Assembly: GCF_029428675.1 (NCBI RefSeq)
Contig: NZ_JAJNEL010000001.1
Coordinates: 3,162,001-3,226,000, forward strand
From: Streptomyces sp. JH14
GTDB taxonomy: Bacteria; Actinomycetota; Actinomycetes; Streptomycetales; Streptomycetaceae
Direction: 5' to 3'
Length of the DNA: 64,000 nt
Shown here one piece after another: positions 17,938 to 26,344 of the stretch. The position numbers and the translations under genes were made by a program. Every line of letters starts with the position of its first letter. The first letter of the stretch is position 1. Below the pieces are notes generated by a model that did no database searches, was not told the DNA's origin, and was given only the letters and a program-made list of their open reading frames with translations.

Positions 17938-19415
17938 CAGCGCGTACGAGGACGGGCGCGGCCACGGGTACGGGCGCGGCCCCGGAGACCGCGCAGGACC
18001 CCGGCGAGGAAGCCCTCTTGGACACCGCCCCGGCCCTGGACGCCGACGCGCTGCTCGCCGACCCGGACATCCGGATCATCGTCTGCTGCGGTTCGGGCGG
18101 CGTCGGCAAGACCACGACCGCCGCGGCGCTGGGCGTACGGGCGGCCGAGCGCGGCCGGAAGGTCGTCGTCCTCACCATCGACCCGGCCCGCAGGCTCGCC
18201 CAGTCCATGGGCATCGACTCGCTGGACAACATCCCTCGCCGGGTGCCGGGCATCGACGGCGAAGGTGCCGGGGAACTGCACGCCATGATGCTCGACATGA
18301 AGCGGACCTTCGACGAGATCGTCGAGGCGCACGCGGACGGCGAGCGGGCCCGCGCGATCCTGGAGAACCCCTTCTACCAGTCCCTGTCGGCCGGTTTCGC
18401 GGGCACGCAGGAGTACATGGCGATGGAGAAGCTCGGGCAGCTGCGGGCGCGCAACGAGTGGGACCTGATCATCGTCGACACCCCGCCGTCGCGTTCCGCG
18501 CTGGATTTCCTGGATGCGCCCAAGCGGCTGGGATCGTTCCTGGACGGGAAGTTCATCAAGCTGCTGATGGCACCGGCGAAAATGGGCGGCCGGGCCGGGA
18601 TGAAGTTCCTCAACGTCGGCATGTCGATGATGACCGGGACCCTCGGCAAACTCCTCGGCGGTCAGTTCCTGCGTGACGTACAGACGTTTGTCGCGGCGAT
18701 GGACACCATGTTCGGCGGCTTCCGGACCCGGGCCGACGCCACGTACAAACTGCTGCAGGCCCCCGGTACGGCGTTCCTCGTCGTCGCGACACCGGAGCGC
18801 GACGCGCTGCGCGAGGCCGCGTACTTCGTGGAACGGCTGGCCGCGGAGGACATGCCACTGGCGGGTCTGGTCCTCAACCGGGTACACGGCAGCGGCGCCG
18901 CCCGGCTCTCCGCCGAGCGCGCCTTGGCGGCCGCAGAAAATCTTGACGACATCGGCATTGTGGATCAGGCGGCCGGGAAGGCTGGACTTCGTGACCCGGC
19001 CGGCTCTGCAGTCGCCTCTCCCGAAGCCCCCGAGGCCGCCGAGCCGCCGCCCTCCCTCGCCCGTTCCGAACACACCGAAGACCCTGAGACCGACAGCGAT
19101 ACACACCTGGCCGAACGCGAGGCTCGCAAAACCGGGCCCGCGGCTCACCGAACGGAACCAGAGGCCCTCGGAATCGAACCCTCATCCGAAGCTGTCTCCG
19201 TAGAACAGCTGACCGCAGGTCTGTTGCGACTGCATGCCGAACGCATGCAGGTCGTCGCGCACGAACAGCACACCCGCGCCCGCTTCACCGCGCTGCACCC
19301 CGAGGTGGCCGTGACCGAAGTCGCCGCACTGCCGGGTGATGTGCACGACCTGGCAGGGCTTCGGGCCGTCGGGGACCGGCTCGCGACCGGTTCCGCGCCG
19401 GCCGGAGCTGCCTGA
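17934..19415 (+). CDS. ArsA/Get3-like ATPase, second of a pair
   Basis: The 493-residue protein has the Walker A loop CGSGGVGKTTTAAALG (catalytic lysine K59), the switch LTIDPARRLAQSMG and DTPPSRSALDFLDAP. This fits the ArsA_ATPase family with the DPA motif seen in Get3. After the ATPase core (to about residue 350) comes a Glu/Pro/Ala-rich linker and a C-terminal helical part containing VVAHEQHTRARFTALHPEV. The start overlaps the first ATPase by 4 bases. A membrane-protein-targeting role by analogy with Get3 is possible but unproven in actinobacteria. Confidence 0.9.
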   Translation: MTARTRTGAATGTGAAPETAQDPGEEALLDTAPALDADALLADPDIRIIVCCGSGGVGKTTTAAALGVRAAERGRKVVVLTIDPARRLAQSMGIDSLDNIPRRVPGIDGEGAGELHAMMLDMKRTFDEIVEAHADGERARAILENPFYQSLSAGFAGTQEYMAMEKLGQLRARNEWDLIIVDTPPSRSALDFLDAPKRLGSFLDGKFIKLLMAPAKMGGRAGMKFLNVGMSMMTGTLGKLLGGQFLRDVQTFVAAMDTMFGGFRTRADATYKLLQAPGTAFLVVATPERDALREAAYFVERLAAEDMPLAGLVLNRVHGSGAARLSAERALAAAENLDDIGIVDQAAGKAGLRDPAGSAVASPEAPEAAEPPPSLARSEHTEDPETDSDTHLAEREARKTGPAAHRTEPEALGIEPSSEAVSVEQLTAGLLRLHAERMQVVAHEQHTRARFTALHPEVAVTEVAALPGDVHDLAGLRAVGDRLATGSAPAGAA

Positions 19416-19445
19416 CCACCTGAAAGGCCGAGCGGCCTGCGAGGC

Positions 19446-19796
19446 CTATCCCACAGCGGCGTACGTCTCGTGCAGCTCGTCGTCATCCAGACCGATCGCC
19501 ACCGGCAGGATGCCCGTGGACCGCTCGTACTCACTGCGAGCGGTCTCCAGCAGTCGGCGCCAGGACGTGACGGTGGGCCGCCTGCGCAGCAGTGCGCGCC
19601 GCTCCCGCTCGGTCATTCCGCCCCACACGCCGAACTCGACGCGATTGTCCAGCGCATCGGCCAGGCACTCGGTCCGCACCGGGCATCCGGTGCACACCGC
19701 CTTGGCCCTGTTCTGCGCTGCCCCTTGTACGAACAGTTCATCCGGATCGGTAGTGCGGCAGGCTGCCTGCGCACTCCAGTCGGTTACCCAGCCCAT
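19446..19796 (-). CDS. wblA: WhiB-like transcriptional regulator WblA
   Basis: The 116-residue Wbl protein has four iron-sulphur cysteines, C13, C35, C38 and C44 (C-x2-C-x5-C), the turn GVWGG and a basic C-terminal helix (RERRALLRRRP). WblA is a broadly conserved actinobacterial regulator that controls the switch to sporulation and represses antibiotic synthesis in Streptomyces. The ATG at 19796 is chosen because it follows GGGAGAGGA and gives the usual length beginning MGWVTDW; an upstream in-frame ATG at 19853 would add 19 residues. It converges with the ArsA-like pair across 30 bases. Confidence 0.93.
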   Translation of the reverse strand: MGWVTDWSAQAACRTTDPDELFVQGAAQNRAKAVCTGCPVRTECLADALDNRVEFGVWGGMTERERRALLRRRPTVTSWRRLLETARSEYERSTGILPVAIGLDDDELHETYAAVG

Positions 19797-20193
19797 CACG
19801 GCGCCGTCCTCTCCCGAATCGAGGCTCCCCCACGGCGGTAGCGGCATATTCACCGCTGCCAGTTGAGGACGTTACGGAAGGCAGCGACAGCACAACACCC
19901 CCTTCGGGCCCAATCTTGAATGGCCCGAACGGACTATGCGTACGCGGCAGATCACCCAGGGGAGTGAGGTGGCGACATCCGTGACTATCCCGACCAAATC
20001 GGGACAGTTCGCCTGGGTCACAACGGATGTTCGATGACACACGAGGCGATTTCGGGAGCACCTCGGGTCACGGCCGGGTCAAGGCCGGGTTGTGCATGGG
20101 GGTTGATACAGAACCGGACTGCTGTGACAGTTGTGAGCAGCTTAGGCCAACGCATATACGCCTGTCCGGCGAATGAGAACGTAGGCTGCCCCC
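19797..20193. other. Long intergenic region between wblA and the PBP gene
   Basis: The 397 bases serve as the control region of two divergent genes and hold no convincing ORF. The wblA-proximal 300 bases are less GC-rich than average and contain scattered inverted elements (for example TTCGGGCCC at about 19903). Wbl genes often have long regulated leaders, so several regulator sites are likely, but I cannot assign any. Confidence 0.5.
20131..20160 (+). promoter_or_regulatory. Probable promoter of the PBP gene
   Basis: TTGTGA at 20131-20136 and TATACG at 20155-20160 are separated by 18 bases and lie 34 bases before the ATG, a sensible distance for a short leader. Confidence 0.4.
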
Positions 20194-22440
20194 ATGCCAA
20201 AGAACCGCTCGGGCGGTGGTCTCACCGCGACCCAGCAGGCCGCCAAGTTCCTCGGTGTCGCCGCGCTCTCCGGAGTCGTGCTCGCAGGCCTCGCGCTGCC
20301 GGCCGCCGGAGTTCTGGGACTCGCCGCCAAGGGGACGGTCGAGGGATTCGACGAAATCCCGGCCAATCTCAAGACTCCGCCGCTGAGCCAGCGCACCACG
20401 ATCCTGGACAGTCAGGGCGGCGCGATCGCCACGGTCTACTCGCGCGACCGCACCGTCGTCCCGCTGAAGGACATCTCCCCGTCCATGCAGAAGGCGATCG
20501 TCGCGATCGAGGACGCGCGCTTCTACGAGCACGGGGCGGTCGACCTCAAGGGCATCCTTCGCGCGATGAATCGCAACGTGCAGGCCGGTGGGACCGCGCA
20601 GGGCGCGTCGACCCTCACCCAGCAGTACGTGAAGAACGTCTTCGTCGAGGAGGCGGGCGACGACCCGACCAAGGTCGCGCAGGCCACCCAGCAGACGGTG
20701 GGCCGCAAGGTCCAGGAGTTGAAGTACGCGATCCAGATCGAGGAGGAGCTCGGCAAGAAGAAGATCCTGGAGAACTACCTCAACATCACCTTCTTCGGTC
20801 AGCAGGCGTACGGCATCGAGGCCGCCTCGCACCGCTACTTCTCCAAGTCGGCGAAGGACCTGAATCTGGAGGAGTCCGCGCTGCTGGCCGGCCTCGTCCA
20901 GTCGCCGAGCCGCTATGACCCGGTCAACGACGCGGAGGAGGCGACCAAGCGTCGCAACACCGTGCTCCAGCGGATGGCGGACGTCGGGGACATCTCGCAG
21001 GCCATGGCGGACAAGGCGCAGGCGACGCCGATCAAGCTGAAGGTCAGCAAGCCGAAGAACGGCTGCATCACCGCCGTCAAGGGCGCCGGTCTCTTCTGTG
21101 ACTACGTACGCCAGGTCTTCCTCACCGACCCGGCCTTCGGCAAGACCAAGGAGGACCGGGCCAAGATCTGGAACCAGGGCGGTCTCACGATCCGCACCAC
21201 GCTCGACCCGCAGTCGCAGCAGGGGGTGCAGGACTCGATCAAGAGTCACGTCTACAAGACGGACAAGGTCGCCACTGCCGTGACCCTGGTCCAGCCGGGC
21301 ACCGGCAAGATCATGGGCATGGGCCAGTCGAAGCCGTACGGACTCGGGCCGAACGAGACTCAGTACAACTACTCGGTCAACAAGGCCATGGGCGGTTCGA
21401 ACTACGGCTTCCCCACCGGGTCGACGTTCAAGCCGTTCCTTGCCGCGGCAGCCATAGAGGGCGGCAAGCCGGCGACGCAGATGTACTCGGCCCCGTACGA
21501 GATGGACTACCCGGACACGGTCCAGACCTGCGGGAAGCCGTGGGTCAACAACGCGGTGCCGAAGTATCACCTGGAGAACGAGAGCGAGAGCGAAGAGGGC
21601 CCGTACGCGCTGAAGGACGCCATGGCGAAGTCGGTCAACACCTACTTCGTGCAGATGCTCCAGGACATCGGCATGTGCCCGGTCTCGAACATGACCGACA
21701 AGCTGGGCGTGGTGCAGGGCGACGGCACCAAGCTGCCGCAGAACCCGTCCACGCTGACCCTCGGCTCCAACGGTCTCTCGCCGCTGACGATGGCCAGCGC
21801 GTACGCGGCGTTCGCCAACCGCGGCACCTACTGCACGCCGATCGCCATCGAGTCGGTGAAGACGGCGAACGGCGACTCGCTCTCCGTACCGAAGACCACC
21901 TGCACGCAGGCGATGTCGCAGACGACGGCCGACACCATCAACACCCTGCTGCGCGGCGTGATCGACTCCGGTACGGGCCGTGAGGCCGGTCTCCAGAACC
22001 GTGACAACGCGGGCAAGACGGGTACGACCGACGCCCGCAAGAACGCCTGGTTCGTCGGCTACACGCCGAACATGTCGGGTGCCGTCTGGGTCGGCAGCCC
22101 GTCCCAGAAGGTCGAGATGGAGAACATCACCATCGGTGGCGTGTACCGGGACAAGGTGTACGGCGGTGAGGTCCCCGGACCGATCTGGCGTGACGCCATG
22201 ACGAGCGCCCTCAGCGACCAGCCCGCCCCGTCCTTCGTCACCGTCGACATTCCGGACGCGCCGAAGGACGACGAGGACAGGGGCCGCGGCAGGGGCCACG
22301 ACAGGGGCGGCCGCGGCGACGACGGCGGCGACAATCCCGGCGACAGCCCGTTCCCCGGCATCAGCTTCCCGCCGGACATGCGCGGCGGGAACAACGGGGC
22401 CAAGCCCGGCCAGAACAATGGCGGCACGACCGGTCCCTGA
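20194..22440 (+). CDS. Class A penicillin-binding protein (bifunctional)
   Basis: The 748-residue protein has one membrane anchor (residues about 25-45). A GT51 glycosyltransferase domain follows with EDARFYEHGAVD (catalytic glutamate about E106) and QGASTLTQQYVKN. The transpeptidase domain carries S410-TFK, a KSVN motif (SxN) and KTGTT. It polymerises lipid II and cross-links peptidoglycan outside the membrane. No PASTA repeats follow; the C-terminus is a Gly/Asp/Arg- then Pro/Gly/Asn-rich tail. The ribosome site is weak (GTAGGC). It ends at a strong hairpin shared with a convergent gene. Confidence 0.95.
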   Translation: MPKNRSGGGLTATQQAAKFLGVAALSGVVLAGLALPAAGVLGLAAKGTVEGFDEIPANLKTPPLSQRTTILDSQGGAIATVYSRDRTVVPLKDISPSMQKAIVAIEDARFYEHGAVDLKGILRAMNRNVQAGGTAQGASTLTQQYVKNVFVEEAGDDPTKVAQATQQTVGRKVQELKYAIQIEEELGKKKILENYLNITFFGQQAYGIEAASHRYFSKSAKDLNLEESALLAGLVQSPSRYDPVNDAEEATKRRNTVLQRMADVGDISQAMADKAQATPIKLKVSKPKNGCITAVKGAGLFCDYVRQVFLTDPAFGKTKEDRAKIWNQGGLTIRTTLDPQSQQGVQDSIKSHVYKTDKVATAVTLVQPGTGKIMGMGQSKPYGLGPNETQYNYSVNKAMGGSNYGFPTGSTFKPFLAAAAIEGGKPATQMYSAPYEMDYPDTVQTCGKPWVNNAVPKYHLENESESEEGPYALKDAMAKSVNTYFVQMLQDIGMCPVSNMTDKLGVVQGDGTKLPQNPSTLTLGSNGLSPLTMASAYAAFANRGTYCTPIAIESVKTANGDSLSVPKTTCTQAMSQTTADTINTLLRGVIDSGTGREAGLQNRDNAGKTGTTDARKNAWFVGYTPNMSGAVWVGSPSQKVEMENITIGGVYRDKVYGGEVPGPIWRDAMTSALSDQPAPSFVTVDIPDAPKDDEDRGRGRGHDRGGRGDDGGDNPGDSPFPGISFPPDMRGGNNGAKPGQNNGGTTGP

Positions 22441-22472
22441 CCGGCCCCGTCACACACAGCCGCCACAGAAAA

Positions 22473-22505
22473 GTGGGGTGGACCGGAACATCCGGTCCAC
22501 CCCAC
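22473..22505. terminator. Bidirectional terminator
   Basis: A perfect 15-base-pair stem (GTGGGGTGGACCGGA / TCCGGTCCACCCCAC) with a three-base loop lies between the convergent PBP and YqeY-like genes. Confidence 0.85.
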
Positions 22506-22531
22506 CTTCGCGTAGGTACGGAACTACCGCC

Positions 22532-22996
22532 TCAGCCCGCGAGGAGCTTCTTCACCGCGGCCGCCACCCGGCCGCCGTCCGCGCGCCCCGCGACCTTCGG
22601 GTTCACGATCTTCATGACGGCGCCCATGGCCCGCGGCCCCTCGGCGCCGGCGCCCTTCGCCTCGTCGACGGCCGCCGCCACGATCGCGCCCAGCTCGTCG
22701 TCGCTCAGCTGCTTCGGCAGGTAGGCGTCGAGCAGCTCGCCCTCCGCCCGCTCGCGCTCGGCCTGCTCGCTCCGGCCGCCCTGCGCGAAGGCCTCGGCCG
22801 CCTCGCGGCGCTTCTTCGCCTCCTTGGCGATCACCTTCTGCACCTCGTCGTCGGAGAGCTCACGGGCCGTCTTGCCGCTGACCTCCTCCTTGGTGATCGC
22901 GGTGAGAGTCAGCCGGAGCGTGGACGAGGTCAGCTCGTCGCGCGCCTTCATGGCCGTCGTGAGGTCTTCCTTGAGCTTGGACTTGAGCGTGGTCAT
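22532..22996 (-). CDS. GatB/YqeY-domain protein
   Basis: The 154-residue soluble, helical protein begins MTTLKSKLKEDLTTAMKARD and ends GRADGGRVAAAVKKLLAG, the full YqeY pattern. YqeY resembles the tail domain of the GatB amidotransferase subunit and may bind tRNA, but its role is not settled. The start is ATG 22996, giving the family length; an in-frame start further upstream would overlap the divergent gene. It stands alone. Confidence 0.92.
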   Translation of the reverse strand: MTTLKSKLKEDLTTAMKARDELTSSTLRLTLTAITKEEVSGKTARELSDDEVQKVIAKEAKKRREAAEAFAQGGRSEQAERERAEGELLDAYLPKQLSDDELGAIVAAAVDEAKGAGAEGPRAMGAVMKIVNPKVAGRADGGRVAAAVKKLLAG

Positions 22997-23075
22997 GAGC
23001 TGATTGTGGCAGGTGCGGGGTGCGGACCGCCCGCCGGTTTTCCGCGGGGCGCACGGTGTCTGCAACGATGGGCGC

Positions 23076-24014
23076 ATGCGCGCACGCTACGGAGTACCCC
23101 TGAAAGTCACGGCAGTCGGCGCTGCGGTCGGCGCCGCCGGTCTCGCCTACGCGGCAGGATTCGAGGCCCGCTCGTTCCGGCTCCGACGGGTCACGATCCC
23201 GGTACTCCCGCACGGGGCACGCCCGTTGCGCGTGCTGCAGGTCTCCGACATCCACATGGTGAGCGGCCAGCGCAAGAAGCGCGGCTGGCTGCAGTCGCTG
23301 GCCGGGCTGCGCCCGGACTTCGTCGTGAACACCGGCGACAACCTCTCCGACCCCCAGGCCGTGCCGGAGCTGCTGGACGCTCTCGGCCCGCTGATGGACG
23401 TCCCCGGTGTGTACGTCTTCGGCTCCAACGACTACTACGGCCCCAAGCTCCGCAACCCGGCGCGCTACCTCCTCGAGAAGGCCCGGGGCAAGCACGGTCT
23501 CAACGGGAACGCCCCGGCGGTCGGCGTCGTCCACAACCCGTGGGAGCCGATGCGCGACGCGTTCGACGAGGCGGGCTGGCTGAACCTGAGCAACACCCGC
23601 GGCCGTCTCAAGGTCGACGGCCTGGAGATCGCCTTCACCGGTCTCGACGACCCGCACATCAAGCGGGACAGGTACGCGGAGGTCGCGGGCGGGACGGAAA
23701 CGGGCGCCGACCTCTCGATCGGCGTGGTGCACGCCCCGTACCTGCGCTCCCTCGACGCCTTCACGGCCGACGGCTACCCCCTGATCCTCGCGGGCCACAC
23801 GCACGGCGGCCAGCTCTGCATCCCCTTCTACGGCGCCCTGGTCACCAACTGCGACCTGGACACCGACCGGGTCAAGGGCCTCTCCAGCCACACGGTCGGC
23901 GACCGGCGCGCCTACCTCCACGTCTCGGCAGGCTGTGGCACCAACCGCTACACCCCGGTCCGCTTCGCCTGCCCGCCCGAGGCGACCCTGCTGACGCTGA
24001 CCCCCCGCGGCTGA
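23076..24014 (+). CDS. Calcineurin-like metallophosphoesterase, membrane-associated
   Basis: The 312-residue protein has an N-terminal hydrophobic stretch (residues about 8-27) and the full metallophosphoesterase set: SDIHM, TGDNL, SNDYYG (in place of the usual GNHD/E) and GHTHGGQ. This is the YkuE/YaeI-like group, which in other bacteria acts on lipid or UDP-linked substrates at the membrane. The start is ATG 23076, with no clear ribosome site. It is the last gene before the tRNA. The substrate is unknown. Confidence 0.9.
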   Translation: MRARYGVPLKVTAVGAAVGAAGLAYAAGFEARSFRLRRVTIPVLPHGARPLRVLQVSDIHMVSGQRKKRGWLQSLAGLRPDFVVNTGDNLSDPQAVPELLDALGPLMDVPGVYVFGSNDYYGPKLRNPARYLLEKARGKHGLNGNAPAVGVVHNPWEPMRDAFDEAGWLNLSNTRGRLKVDGLEIAFTGLDDPHIKRDRYAEVAGGTETGADLSIGVVHAPYLRSLDAFTADGYPLILAGHTHGGQLCIPFYGALVTNCDLDTDRVKGLSSHTVGDRRAYLHVSAGCGTNRYTPVRFACPPEATLLTLTPRG

Positions 24015-24125
24015 TCCCTCTGCACCGCCTGCCCGGGCCCCGCGGGCGCCGGGACAGAAACCGGATTTCACCTCCGGCCGCGGGTGGGCTAAAGTAATCG
24101 ATGTCGCCAGGACAACGGCGGCGAT

Positions 24126-24199
24126 CGGGGTGTAGCGCAGCTTGGCAGCGCGCTTCGTTCGGGACGAAGAGGTCGTGGGTTCAAATCCCGCCACCCCGA
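24126..24199 (+). tRNA. tRNA-Pro, anticodon CGG
   Basis: The 74-base cloverleaf has acceptor stem CGGGGTG / CACCCCG with discriminator A, D-arm TAGCGCAGCTTGGCAGCGC, anticodon stem CTTCG / CGAAG around the loop TTCGGGA (anticodon CGG, reading CCG), and T-arm GTGGG / CCCGC with TTCAAAT. The CCA end is not encoded. A strong hairpin follows at once. A tRNA-Pro gene is the known chromosomal attachment site of pSAM2 in S. ambofaciens, so the site is a potential integration target; no second 3'-end copy is visible in this window. Confidence 0.97.
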
Positions 24200-24208
24200 C
24201 AGCTGAGA

Positions 24209-24248
24209 CATCAGGGCCACCTGCTCTTGCGAGTAGGTGGCCCTGATG
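24209..24248. terminator. Terminator of the tRNA-Pro gene
   Basis: An 18-base-pair stem (CATCAGGGCCACCTGCTC / GAGTAGGTGGCCCTGATG, one G-U pair) with a TTGC loop begins 10 bases after the tRNA. A weaker inverted repeat (CCTGGGAGAA / TTCTCTCCCAGG) lies at about 24267-24298. Confidence 0.85.
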
Positions 24249-24420
24249 CGTTGTGCGAGGCCGTCCTGGGAGAAGATCTTGGGATTTCTCTCCCAGGCGG
24301 CGCCCGACGCCGCGTTTTCAGACGTTCCTGCAGAAGATCGTTGAGCACATGCACCGGGGACGTGGGGCACATCGCGAGCCGGGCATCGAGCGCTCCCTCC
24401 CACTCCGCAGTGAGTCCCAT
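24211..24420 (-). CDS. Hypothetical 69-residue protein ending in the tRNA terminator
   Basis: ATG 24420 follows AAGGGG by 8 bases. The product has a plausible soluble start (MGLTAEWEGALDARLA) and a helix VHVLNDLLQERLKTRRR, then a basic, less plausible tail whose stop codon lies inside the tRNA terminator hairpin. It may be the stump of a longer gene truncated at the tRNA-proximal boundary. No family is recognised. The 238 bases before its start hold nothing else supportable. Confidence 0.4.
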   Translation of the reverse strand: MGLTAEWEGALDARLAMCPTSPVHVLNDLLQERLKTRRRAPPGREIPRSSPRTASHNASGPPTRKSRWP

Positions 24421-24658
24421 CGAGTCAGCCCCTTCGCCATCGGTATCCAGCACCCATCCGCCCGACCTGCGGCGCCTCTCCCCCGCGTCGGACCGCCTGG
24501 CCGGGCTCGCGCCCAGCAGCGGCACAGGTCGTGCCTCCTGCGGTGCCTTCCTCGGGTACCCGTACGAAGCGGCCGGCGTGAACAGCCACGTGACGAACCC
24601 CGTTCCTCCGACAGAACCTCGCCGGAGATCCGCACCGAATTCCCGGCTCAGCACCGAG

Positions 24659-25339
24659 TCAGTAGCCGAGTGCGGGGAACCAGTCGCCCCGGCCTCGGGG
24701 TGTGAGGTCGAGGATGTGCCACACCGGACTGAGCAGGTCGATGCCCCGCTGGTCGATGCCGTCGTCCATCCGGGGGTGCGCAGAGTAGAAGTGGCGCACC
24801 GACCCGTCGTCGTCGCGGGTGAACACCGACACCGTCGAGTCCTGGTTGCCGTCGGCGTCCTCGCTGCCGAGGTCGTATTTGAAGGTGCTGGACCCGGCGC
24901 TGAGCAGGCGCAGGTTCGGCCACTGCCGGATCCGGGCGTGCGCACGGAGCACGGGCAGGTCGGCCGCGGCGACGACGGCGAGGTCGACGTTCCGCACGAC
25001 GTGGTGGGCGATGCCGTTGAACCCGTCGATCCACATCGTGCACATGGGGCACGGATCGGTCTGCTGCTTGCCGTACATGAAGTGGTAGACGACCAGGTCA
25101 CGCCCTGGCCCGGTGAACAGTTCACTCAGTCGCACGGTCTTCACCGGCGCGTCACCGGCCTGAAGGTCGGCAGGGCCCTCCTCGAACACGTAGTCGTCGA
25201 CGACAGGGCCCGGCGGCAGCCGCCGGCGCAGGTCGGCGACGCGTTCGCGGTGACGCATCAGCTCGACCTCGGCCTGGCGCAGCTCCTCGCGGGCGCTGAC
25301 GTAATCGGCCGGCTCCCCGGTGAGATTGGTCTGACGCAT
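24659..25339 (-). CDS. DUF899 thioredoxin-like protein
   Basis: The 226-residue protein has an N-terminal helical region (ELRQAEVELMRHRERVADLRR) and the DUF899 core with VVYHFMYG and DPCPMCTMW, where CPMC is a thioredoxin-type redox pair. It ends DLTPRGRGDWFPALGY. DUF899 proteins are predicted dithiol-disulphide oxidoreductases of unknown substrate, often with one-off regulators. The start is ATG 25339 behind a perfect GGAGGTGG. The 249 bases upstream, to the TetR gene, show nothing I can support. Confidence 0.9.
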   Translation of the reverse strand: MRQTNLTGEPADYVSAREELRQAEVELMRHRERVADLRRRLPPGPVVDDYVFEEGPADLQAGDAPVKTVRLSELFTGPGRDLVVYHFMYGKQQTDPCPMCTMWIDGFNGIAHHVVRNVDLAVVAAADLPVLRAHARIRQWPNLRLLSAGSSTFKYDLGSEDADGNQDSTVSVFTRDDDGSVRHFYSAHPRMDDGIDQRGIDLLSPVWHILDLTPRGRGDWFPALGY

Positions 25340-25588
25340 CGCTACCACCTCCCGGACGACGACCGGCGTAGCCGCTGTCTGGTGGGCACCATCCGCTCCC
25401 GTCCTCATTGTCTGCTGACGCACGAGAGCCCGCCAGGCGGCGCCCGCGCACCGAGCTGGGCCCACGGACCGCCCCGGGCGGTGGCACAGCGGACGCACGG
25501 GCATCACCCGGCACGGGTGCGGGAGGTCGCCGAAAAGGTGCTGCGTCCCGGTGGCGACGGCCCCGCCCGAGCCGGGCGGCCACCGTTC

Positions 25589-26245
25589 CTACTGTTCCTT
25601 CTCCAGCCCCGACCTCAGCTGGACGAACGCGAGTTCGGCCGCCCGCACGGCCCCCTCGTACACCTGGTCCGCGCTCGCCCCGGCATCGATGCGCCGCCAG
25701 TTCTCCATCGCCAGGATCCGCTGCACCGCGATGATCTGGCCGGCCGCCAGCTGCTCCCGCACCCCGTCCCCCAGCGCGCGGGCGAGCGCAGCCTCCGAGC
25801 GGCTCTGGTATCCGTACAGGCGGGCCACCAGGGACGGTGTCCCGTACAGCATCCGGTGGAACGCCAGCACCTGCGGATGATCGCAGAGCCCGGTCACCGG
25901 GTCGCGGCGCTCCAGGCCGTCCAGGAAATGGCGGCGCAGGGCGTCGAGCGGGGATTCGTCGTCCGCGCGGGCCGCGACGATCCGGGCGGCCTCGTCCTCG
26001 TGGTCGGCGAACCGGTGCAGCGCCAGGTCCTCCTTGGACGGGAAGTACCGGAACAGCGTCGGCTTGGAGATGTCGGCGGCGGCCGCCACCTCCGCCACGG
26101 AGACCTTGTCGAAGCCCCGCTCCAGGAACATCGCGATCGCGGCATCGGAGACCGCCTCGTACGTCAGCTGCTTCTTCCGCTCACGCAGGCTGATCGGCTG
26201 CCGCGTCACCGTCCCGGGGCCGGTCGTCTCTCCGCTCATGACCAT
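25589..26245 (-). CDS. TetR-family regulator
   Basis: The 218-residue protein has an N-terminal TetR helix-turn-helix (EAVSDAAIAMFLERGFDKVSV, then ISKPTLFRYFPSKEDL) and a helical ligand-binding domain. The start is taken as ATG 26245, 10 bases from AAGGG; ATG 26239 is possible. It is divergent from a quinone-reductase-like gene across 99 bases, the usual layout for a regulator of that neighbour. The palindrome AAGGG-TACG-CCCTT (26247-26260) beside its start could be the operator. The ligand is unknown. Confidence 0.9.
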   Translation of the reverse strand: MVMSGETTGPGTVTRQPISLRERKKQLTYEAVSDAAIAMFLERGFDKVSVAEVAAAADISKPTLFRYFPSKEDLALHRFADHEDEAARIVAARADDESPLDALRRHFLDGLERRDPVTGLCDHPQVLAFHRMLYGTPSLVARLYGYQSRSEAALARALGDGVREQLAAGQIIAVQRILAMENWRRIDAGASADQVYEGAVRAAELAFVQLRSGLEKEQ

Positions 26246-26344
26246 GAAGGGTACGCCCTTGACCTCAACCGGACTTGACGTCCGAGGGTGGCCGCAAGGG
26301 TGCCGGACGGGTCGGCCGCCCACTGACGGAGGGGTGTGATCCGC

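Noticed and set aside
24126..24199. Duplicate tRNA-Pro 3' end as an attachment-site pair
   Set aside because: No second copy of the T-arm/acceptor sequence was seen anywhere else in the window.
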